This document shows, piece after piece, positions 5,975-10,842 of a stretch of DNA of 10,842 bases. A model generated the notes under the pieces. That model was not told where the DNA came from. It searched no databases and was given only the letters and a program-made list of their open reading frames with translations. Position numbers and translations under genes: made by a program. The stretch is from an uncultured Alcaligenaceae bacterium (GTDB lineage: Bacteria; Pseudomonadota; Gammaproteobacteria; Burkholderiales; Burkholderiaceae_B), in the NCBI GenBank assembly GCA_937897265.1, contig CALCPT010000053.1, forward strand, positions 1 through 10,842, read 5' to 3'. Position 1 is the stretch's first letter. Every line of letters begins with the position of its first letter.

Positions 5975-7564
5975 TTAATGCCTGAAGTGGCGCATGCCAG
6001 TCAGCACCATCACAATATCGCGCTCGTTGGCAGCGGCGATCACCTCGTCATCGCGCATGCTGCCACCTGGTTGGATCACGCAAGTGGCGCCCGCATCAAT
6101 CACAACATCTAAGCCATCGCGAAATGGAAAGAATGCATCAGACGCAACGGCTGAGCCTTTGAGGGTCAGGCCCGCATTTTCGGCCTTGATTGAGGCGATG
6201 CGAGCTGAATCAATGCGACTCATTTGGCCTGCACCCACGCCTAAGGTCATGCCTTCGCCACAAAAGACGATCGCGTTTGATTTCACAAACTTGGCGACCT
6301 TCCAGGCAAACAGCAAATCGCTCAGCTGTGCAGGAGTGGGTTGTTTGCGGGTAGCAACTTTAAGATCACTTGCTTGCACGGTTTGCGAGTCGGGAGTCTG
6401 TACCAGCCAGCCACCACCCACACGTTTTACGTCGATATCGTTTTGGCCGTCGCCCATCGGGACTTGCAGTACGCGAACGTTTTTCTTGGCAGTCAAAAAT
6501 TCGAGCGCTGCTTTGTCGTAACCCGGTGCAAGTAAGACTTCAACAAACTGATTGCTGATCGCTTTGGCACAAGCCAAATTGACAGTGCGGTTAAAGGCGA
6601 TGATGCCGCCAAAGGCTGAGGTAGGGTCTGTTTTAAACGCTTTGAGGTAGGCGTTGACGGCCTTGTCGGCGACAGCCACGCCGCAGGGGTTTGCGTGCTT
6701 CACGATGACGCAGGCGGGCTCGGCAAAGCTGCGAACGCAATCCCAGGCGGCATCTGAATCGGCAATATTGTTGTACGAAAGCTCTTTGCCCTGCAGTTGG
6801 ACGAAGTTGCCTAACAGGCCTGCGGGGCAAGTGGGGTCGACATAAAACGCCGAGCGTTGTTGGGCGTTTTCGCCATAACGCAAGACTTGTTGCTGGTGAA
6901 CTTGTAGGGTCAAGGTATTGGGCCAAGTCGTACGTTCGGGCACGGCGTCTTGTGCTGGCTCGGGTGCGACCAGGCTGCTGAGGTAGGCCGCAATCGCCCC
7001 ATCGTAGGCGCTGGTGTGTGCGTAGACCTTGGTGGCCAGTGCTAAGCGCAGCCCGTACGATGTGTCGCCCGTGGCATCCATTTCTTTTAGGACGCGTGGG
7101 TAATCAGTTGGGTCGATGACCACGGTGACGCCACCCGCTTCGGTACCGTGATTTTTTGCAGCGGCACGCAACATGGCGGGCCCGCCGATATCAATGTTTT
7201 CGACCGCATCAGCGAAGGTGCAATCAGGCTTGGCGACGGCCGCACGAAAGGGATACAGATTGACAACGAGCAGGTCGATACGATCGATGCCATGCTCTTG
7301 AAGTGTTTGTAAATGCTCGGCGCTATCGCGTCTAGCCAGCAGGCCACCATGAATTTTTGGATGCAGCGTTTTAACGCGGCCATCCAGAATTTCAGGTGAG
7401 CCCGTGTGCTGCGCAACTTCGGTGACCTTTAAACCGGCCTGAGCCAGCAATTTTGCCGTGCCGCCGGTTGAAAGCAGTCGTACACCGCGCTTAGCAAGTG
7501 CTTTGGCAAAATCGACGATGCCAGCTTTATCTGAAACGGAGAGGAGTGCAGTTTGAATAGTCAT
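5975..7564 (-). CDS. purH: Bifunctional AICAR formyltransferase / IMP cyclohydrolase PurH
   Basis: A 529-residue protein catalysing the last two steps of IMP synthesis: transfer of a formyl group from 10-formyl-THF to AICAR, then ring closure of FAICAR to IMP in the cytoplasm. The N-terminal MGS-like cyclohydrolase domain shows [11 protein letters not shown] (6-16), STGGTAKLL (32-40) and the [14 protein letters not shown] signature (61-74). [19 protein letters not shown] (121-139) follows. The transformylase part has RYGENAQQ (229-236) and the catalytic KHANPCG (289-295) with Lys289 and His290, then TSAFGG (315-320) and, near the C-terminus, a [11 protein letters not shown] stretch. The length is normal and no residues appear missing. 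Start ATG 7564 overlaps the fis stop by four bases (ATGA), so the two are probably translationally coupled. This fis-purH junction is typical of betaproteobacteria. Confidence 0.98.
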   Translation of the reverse strand: MTIQTALLSVSDKAGIVDFAKALAKRGVRLLSTGGTAKLLAQAGLKVTEVAQHTGSPEILDGRVKTLHPKIHGGLLARRDSAEHLQTLQEHGIDRIDLLVVNLYPFRAAVAKPDCTFADAVENIDIGGPAMLRAAAKNHGTEAGGVTVVIDPTDYPRVLKEMDATGDTSYGLRLALATKVYAHTSAYDGAIAAYLSSLVAPEPAQDAVPERTTWPNTLTLQVHQQQVLRYGENAQQRSAFYVDPTCPAGLLGNFVQLQGKELSYNNIADSDAAWDCVRSFAEPACVIVKHANPCGVAVADKAVNAYLKAFKTDPTSAFGGIIAFNRTVNLACAKAISNQFVEVLLAPGYDKAALEFLTAKKNVRVLQVPMGDGQNDIDVKRVGGGWLVQTPDSQTVQASDLKVATRKQPTPAQLSDLLFAWKVAKFVKSNAIVFCGEGMTLGVGAGQMSRIDSARIASIKAENAGLTLKGSAVASDAFFPFRDGLDVVIDAGATCVIQPGGSMRDDEVIAAANERDIVMVLTGMRHFRH

Positions 7565-7797
7565 ATAAGCTTGTGTGCTAACAGTTTTTTTCGAAGAGTA
7601 TTACGCGTAACGCCCAGCATCAGGGCGGCACGAGATTGATTGTTGTTGGCCCGTTGCATGGCAACTGCTAATAAGGGGCGCTCGACGCAGCCGACCACCA
7701 TGTCGTACAGGTCATTGGGCTCAGTGTCACCTAAGTCGGCAAAGTAACTGTCAAGACTCAGGCGTACCGCTTCATCAAGGATATTATTTTTTTTCAT
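7561..7797 (-). CDS. fis: Fis family nucleoid-associated transcriptional regulator
   Basis: A 78-residue protein with an acidic N-terminal part and a C-terminal helix-turn-helix (about 50-78, [20 protein letters not shown]) characteristic of Fis. Fis dimers bend DNA and regulate rRNA, tRNA and recombination loci. It is shorter than the 98-residue enterobacterial Fis, as is usual in betaproteobacteria, and lacks most of the N-terminal region that stimulates site-specific inversion. A GAAGGG ribosome site lies about eight bases before ATG 7797. It follows dusB by 11 bases, the conserved dusB-fis pairing, and its TGA is embedded in the purH start codon. Confidence 0.93.
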   Translation of the reverse strand: MKKNNILDEAVRLSLDSYFADLGDTEPNDLYDMVVGCVERPLLAVAMQRANNNQSRAALMLGVTRNTLRKKLLAHKLI

Positions 7798-7808
7798 GAG
7801 AAAGCCCT

Positions 7809-8855
7809 TCAGGCTGCGTGCAGGTATTTCGAACTAAGACCAATATTGTCGCAGGTTGCGGGCCGACTGTCTGCGCCAGCGGCAGCTTGGGTCAAAAACC
7901 AGAGGTCGACGGCTGCAAACTGCTCGGTGGTGGTCTCAAGGCGGTTGATATGAGCCGCCAGTGCCGTGCCATTCGCCAAACCGCTGACGTACCAGCCGAT
8001 ATGTTTGCGCGCGGTTTTAACCCCAACGCTTTCGCCATAAAACTGATAGTGGTCTGCCAGATGATGAAGTAATAACTCTCGCATTTCGGTCCAAGTCGGG
8101 GGCGCCAGAGTTTGGCCTGTCCGCAAAAAATGCTCAATTTCTCTAAAAATCCAGGGACGGCCTTGCGCCGCGCGCCCAATCATGACGGCATCGGCACCCG
8201 TGTAAGCCAGCACGCTGCGGGCTTTTTGAGGGCTATCGATATCGCCATTGGCCACGACCGGAATCGAAATACTGGCTTTGACTTCGCGTATGGTGTCGTA
8301 TTCAGCCTCGCCAAGATATAGATCTGCACGGGTGCGACCGTGAAGGGTGAGCGCGGCAATACCCGTCTCTTGCGCCAAATGTGCAATGCGCAGCGCATTA
8401 CGATGCTCGCGATCCCAGCCTGTACGCGTTTTGAGTGTGACGGGTATCCCCAGTGGTGTGCAGGCGTTCACCACTGCTTCAAGAATTTTTGCCACAAGAT
8501 CTTCGTGGCGCAACAGTGCAGAGCCAGAGGCGACATTGCAGACTTTTTTAACCGGGCAGCCCATGTTGATGTCAATGACTCGGGCGCCCTTGCCGATATT
8601 AAAAACGGCCGCTTGGGCCATCATTTGTGGATCAGCGCCAGCAATTTGAACCGCAACCGGATCGCTTTCGCCGTCGTGATTCAGGCGGCGCGAAGACTTA
8701 ACCGTTTGCCACAACTGCGGATTGCTTGCCGCCATTTCAGAGACGGCGTAGCCCGCCCCCAGGCGCTTGCATAATTGTCGAAACGGTCGGTCTGTTACCC
8801 CAGCCATCGGGGCGACAAAAACGTTGTTCGTGAGAGACCAAGGGCCGATGTTCAT
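7809..8855 (-). CDS. dusB: tRNA-dihydrouridine synthase DusB
   Basis: A 348-residue FMN enzyme that reduces specific uridines to dihydrouridine in the tRNA D-loop using NAD(P)H. I place the start at ATG 8855 (MNIGPW); a TTG six bases upstream is in frame but unlikely. The TIM-barrel domain shows APMAGVTDRPFR (15-26), VQIAGADP (69-76), the catalytic cysteine 100 in INMGCPVKKVC (96-106), LKTRTGW, LHGRTR, VVANGDI and MIGRAAQGRPW. The 'GCPxKKVCN.ASGSALL' form and the neighbouring fis gene identify the DusB branch rather than DusA or DusC. The C-terminal helical tRNA-binding domain (HHLADHYQFYGESVGVKTARKH region) is present. It begins 29 bases after the ubiH-type gene, apparently in the same operon. 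Confidence 0.96.
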   Translation of the reverse strand: MNIGPWSLTNNVFVAPMAGVTDRPFRQLCKRLGAGYAVSEMAASNPQLWQTVKSSRRLNHDGESDPVAVQIAGADPQMMAQAAVFNIGKGARVIDINMGCPVKKVCNVASGSALLRHEDLVAKILEAVVNACTPLGIPVTLKTRTGWDREHRNALRIAHLAQETGIAALTLHGRTRADLYLGEAEYDTIREVKASISIPVVANGDIDSPQKARSVLAYTGADAVMIGRAAQGRPWIFREIEHFLRTGQTLAPPTWTEMRELLLHHLADHYQFYGESVGVKTARKHIGWYVSGLANGTALAAHINRLETTTEQFAAVDLWFLTQAAAGADSRPATCDNIGLSSKYLHAA

Positions 8856-8884
8856 GCTCAAATTGTAACGCCTCGGGCTTGGCG

Positions 8885-10045
8885 CTACAGCCTCAGCCCT
8901 TGCAATAAATGGCGCGCGAGTGGCGCGCGCAGGGCTGGCAAAAGGTCCATTCCTAAAAGAGCCAGGCCAGCAGCGTGCTCAACAACAGGCGCTTTTGTGG
9001 TGAATACTCTTGAAAGCAAATCGGTCAACCGAACCGTCAACTGGCGGTCTGGGTCGCGCAGTTGCACGTAGCGTTGCAAGGCTTCGCCAGGCGTTTGCTC
9101 GGGCGCTACCAACCAGTCGCGCAAGGCAATCGCGAGTGTCGCTGCATCGCGCAGTCCTAAGTTCAACCCTTGTCCTGCGACGGGGTGAAGGGTTTGAGCG
9201 GCATTGCCGATGGCTACACAGCGCCCGTCAAGCGTTTGAGGACGCAAGGTCATGGCGAGGGGCACGCACGCAACAGAGCCATCGACCGTGAGCGTGCCCA
9301 GCCTTGAACCAAACATTTCGGTGAGCGCTTGTGAGAAGTCTTTGGGCGCTAATGCGTGCAGCGCGCTGGCCCGCTCGGGCGAGCAGCACCAGACGATTGA
9401 TTGCTCGCCCAGTGCTTCGGGGTGAGGCAACACCGCTAACGGGCCTTCGTTGGTAAAGCGTTCAAAGGCCCAGCCCGGGCGTGGTCTGCTCGCGCGGGCA
9501 CGCGTGAGTAGGGCATATTGAGTGTAATGACGGGTGGGTTCTAGGCCCGCCAGACCATCTGCGTGAACCACTATCTTTGCGCGCACGCGCAGCGATCCTT
9601 GTTCAATACTGACGCCTGCAGTATCTTGACCAATCACGCGTGCGCTATCGCCGCTTAAAACTTGTACGCCGCTTGCTTCGACGGCTTTGGCGAGCTTGTC
9701 GTAAAGTTGGCCATAACGCACCACGCAGCCTAGCTCGGGCACGTCAAAGTCGTGATGCCGGATCAACGTACGGCCAAGGCGACCGCGTTGCGACACATGA
9801 ATGGTTTGTATCAGCGCCGCCTGCTGCGGCCATGCACCCAGGCTTTCAAGCAAAACGCGACTGCCGTGATTGATTGCCAGGACACGAGGATCAGCCTCAG
9901 GGCGATGGCCGTACTGTGAGGCGGTTTCGGTTTGCAACAAGACAATGCGCGCTGGCTGCGGTGCGAATCGAGCCAGCAGTAAGGCTAATACGCTGCCCAC
10001 GGGGCCGCCGCCTAAAATCGCCAGGTCAAAGTCTTTTGCTTGCAT
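8885..10045 (-). CDS. ubiH: UbiH/UbiF/COQ6-family FAD-dependent monooxygenase (ubiquinone biosynthesis)
   Basis: A 386-residue flavoprotein hydroxylase. It has the N-terminal ADP-binding motif LGGGPVG (11-17), DPRVLAINHGS (52-62), an AVFAD-region counterpart VVHADG (159-164), YERFT-like FERFTNEGPLAVLP (194-207), and the second FAD motif GNAAQTLHPVAGQGLNLGLRDA (280-301), which is the strongest family signature. In this family O2 and NAD(P)H are used to hydroxylate the ring of octaprenyl-phenol intermediates of ubiquinone on the inner membrane face. The HPVAGQGLNLG form and position before dusB favour UbiH, but UbiF, UbiI or a broad-range UbiM-like enzyme cannot be excluded. The segment after ADG (LAGLEP) lacks the serine and arginine often found there. 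Start ATG 10045 has only a weak ribosome site. It is the first gene of the minus-strand operon. Confidence 0.88.
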   Translation of the reverse strand: MQAKDFDLAILGGGPVGSVLALLLARFAPQPARIVLLQTETASQYGHRPEADPRVLAINHGSRVLLESLGAWPQQAALIQTIHVSQRGRLGRTLIRHHDFDVPELGCVVRYGQLYDKLAKAVEASGVQVLSGDSARVIGQDTAGVSIEQGSLRVRAKIVVHADGLAGLEPTRHYTQYALLTRARASRPRPGWAFERFTNEGPLAVLPHPEALGEQSIVWCCSPERASALHALAPKDFSQALTEMFGSRLGTLTVDGSVACVPLAMTLRPQTLDGRCVAIGNAAQTLHPVAGQGLNLGLRDAATLAIALRDWLVAPEQTPGEALQRYVQLRDPDRQLTVRLTDLLSRVFTTKAPVVEHAAGLALLGMDLLPALRAPLARHLLQGLRL

Positions 10046-10100
10046 CTTTGTATTTTATGTCAGTCTCGCACTCAACTGGGCCCGGGTCTAAAGTCGGGAG

Positions 10101-10117
10101 AATGCTGCAAGAGCATT
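10101..10117. repeat. Small hairpin in the divergent ubiH-vapB intergenic region
   Basis: AATGCT (10101-10106), loop GCAAG, AGCATT (10112-10117): perfect 6-bp arms. There is no T run, and its place between divergent genes makes a terminator unlikely. It could be an operator half-site arrangement for either side, or chance. Confidence 0.25.
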
Positions 10118-10168
10118 GATGTTTGACGTAGGTTAACTTTGATAGTGTTTAGGGTTGAAGGGGCTATT

Positions 10169-10200
10169 TTGATGCAAAAAGTGATGTTAAAATGCATCAA
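10169..10200. promoter_or_regulatory. Putative VapBC autoregulatory operator (inverted repeat)
   Basis: TTGATGCA (10169-10176) and TGCATCAA (10193-10200) are perfect 8-bp inverted arms with 16 bases between them, a 24-base centre-to-centre distance (roughly two helical turns). They lie 35 bases before the vapB start. A TAAAAT hexamer at 10188-10193 between or touching the arms could be a -10 element, so repressor bound here would block it; no good -35 is seen at standard spacing. Type II antitoxins of the ribbon-helix-helix class, with their toxins, usually bind such repeats to repress their own operon. Confidence 0.5.
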
Positions 10201-10234
10201 TATTTACACTGTCAATGAATGCGATGAGGGTCAT

Positions 10235-10426
10235 ATGAGAACAACCGTATCGATCGATGATGAACTGTATGCCAAAGTATTAGAGGTTGCAGATCCCGGG
10301 CTAGATAAGGCAGAACTTTTTCGCGAGGCGATGCAAGTCTTTCTGAGAGTGCAGATCGGCAAGCGTTTAGCCGCGCTAGGGGGTAGGTCGCCCAGCATGA
10401 GAGATATTCCAAGACGAAAAGGCTAA
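10235..10426 (+). CDS. vapB: VapB-type antitoxin (type II toxin-antitoxin)
   Basis: A 63-residue protein starting at ATG 10235 (MRTTVSIDDELYAKVLEVAD), with GAGGG at 10226-10230 as ribosome site. The frame is open upstream to 10139, but that would run through the inverted repeat and has no ribosome site. The first ~40 residues predict a strand-helix-helix DNA-binding unit (RTTVSIDDELY strand, then helices through KAELFREAMQVFLRVQ), the ribbon-helix-helix pattern of this VapB group. The tail (LAALGGRSPSMRDIPRRKG) is the toxin-wrapping segment with its conserved LGG and RR ends. It should neutralise the adjacent VapC and repress the operon. It is separated from vapC by 12 bases. Confidence 0.9.
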   Translation: MRTTVSIDDELYAKVLEVADPGLDKAELFREAMQVFLRVQIGKRLAALGGRSPSMRDIPRRKG

Positions 10427-10438
10427 GCGGGGTTTTGA

Positions 10439-10822
10439 ATGACAATGGTCTTGGTTGACAGTTCGGTTTGGGTGCAGCATTTCAGAAAAGGTCTTGGTGG
10501 CTTGGGGGCATTGCTCAACAACGACCGAGTCTTATGTCATCCTTTGATTATTCTTGAATTGTCTTGCGGTTCACCGCCTGCCCCTAGAAAACGCACTCTG
10601 CAATATCTATCAGCCCTGCAAACTGCCAGCATTGCTACGATCGACGAAACAATCAACTTTATTGAGTTGAATAAACTTTACGATTGTGGTTGTGGTGCGG
10701 TTGATATGGCCTTGCTTGCCTCAACGCTCCTCACAAAAGACGCTGAGCTTTGGACGTTAGACAAAAAACTAGAGGCCTTGGCTAAGAAACTGAAAGTGTC
10801 TTACCGGCCTTCGCTACATTAA
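10439..10822 (+). CDS. vapC: VapC-type PIN-domain ribonuclease toxin
   Basis: A 127-residue PIN-domain protein of normal family length. All acidic residues expected for the magnesium site are present: Asp7 in VLVDSSVWVQHF, Glu40 in IILELSCG, Asp89 in GAVDMALLAS, and Asp108 in LWTLDKKLEALA. VapC toxins cut specific RNAs, often initiator tRNA or the 23S sarcin-ricin loop, when the antitoxin is degraded; the target of this one is unknown. A GCGGGG ribosome site (10427-10432) precedes ATG 10439; ATG 10445 is an alternative giving MVLVDSS. It forms a two-gene operon with vapB. Composition is lower in GC than the housekeeping genes, in keeping with a mobile module, but both genes look intact. Confidence 0.93.
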   Translation: MTMVLVDSSVWVQHFRKGLGGLGALLNNDRVLCHPLIILELSCGSPPAPRKRTLQYLSALQTASIATIDETINFIELNKLYDCGCGAVDMALLASTLLTKDAELWTLDKKLEALAKKLKVSYRPSLH

Positions 10823-10842
10823 ATGTTTTACGGATTGTTATG

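Noticed and set aside
5994..6521. Long plus-strand open frame inside purH
   Set aside because: It lies antisense to a fully conserved enzyme and its translation has no recognisable domain; a codon-bias shadow.
8340..8774. 144-codon plus-strand open frame inside dusB
   Set aside because: It is antisense to the conserved dusB catalytic region and has no family features or ribosome site.
10139..10234. Longer start for vapB from 10139
   Set aside because: The added 32 residues have no ribosome site, run through the candidate operator and do not resemble VapB; ATG 10235 has GAGGG upstream and the family N-terminus.
10823..10842. Possible new gene starting at ATG 10823, directly after vapC
   Set aside because: Only about six codons are visible before the window ends and there is no ribosome site.

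Overview
The window reads as chromosomal DNA of a betaproteobacterium, most likely order Burkholderiales. Three things support this: the gene order ubiH-type hydroxylase, dusB, fis, purH, ruvC, ruvA on the minus strand; two Bug-type periplasmic solute receptors, a family greatly expanded in Burkholderiales; and the family resemblance of the individual proteins. Base composition is moderately GC-rich in most of the window, clearly AT-rich in the first ~255 bases, and somewhat lower in GC in the toxin-antitoxin pair at the right end.

Left edge (1-497). Bases 1-~257 do not match the rest. On the minus strand they hold one unbroken frame in which a piece resembling thymidine kinase (around its DEAQF motif) runs directly into a piece resembling uroporphyrinogen decarboxylase (HemE). 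At about 244-263 this abuts the C-terminal end of a PLP-dependent threonine/serine dehydratase-type enzyme on the plus strand, which has lost its N-terminal three quarters. Three unrelated gene pieces in 500 bases, with a composition shift, look more like a chimeric contig end than a biological arrangement.

Plus-strand accessory block (515-4654). This holds an NDUFA9-like atypical SDR protein, an extended-SDR NAD(P)-dependent epimerase/dehydratase, and two consecutive Bug receptors (tripartite tricarboxylate transporter type) without membrane subunits. The last three genes run in the same direction and may serve uptake and conversion of a carboxylate or sugar-derived substrate. Both receptor genes are preceded by short tandem duplications. 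The one before the second receptor duplicates its ribosome binding and start region and creates a nine-codon mini-ORF whose stop overlaps the real start codon.

Minus-strand housekeeping operon (10045 to 4792). A UbiH/COQ6-family FAD monooxygenase (ubiquinone pathway), tRNA-dihydrouridine synthase DusB, nucleoid protein Fis, bifunctional PurH (last two steps of IMP synthesis), RuvC and RuvA (Holliday junction processing) are closely spaced, with a 4-base fis/purH overlap. The expected ruvB is not downstream of ruvA; the convergent receptor genes are there instead.

Right edge (10046-10842). A divergent intergenic region carries an 8-bp-arm inverted repeat, a plausible autoregulatory operator, followed by a complete VapBC type II toxin-antitoxin pair. 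I found no CRISPR array, tRNA, rRNA or insertion sequence, and no clearly undescribed multi-gene system.
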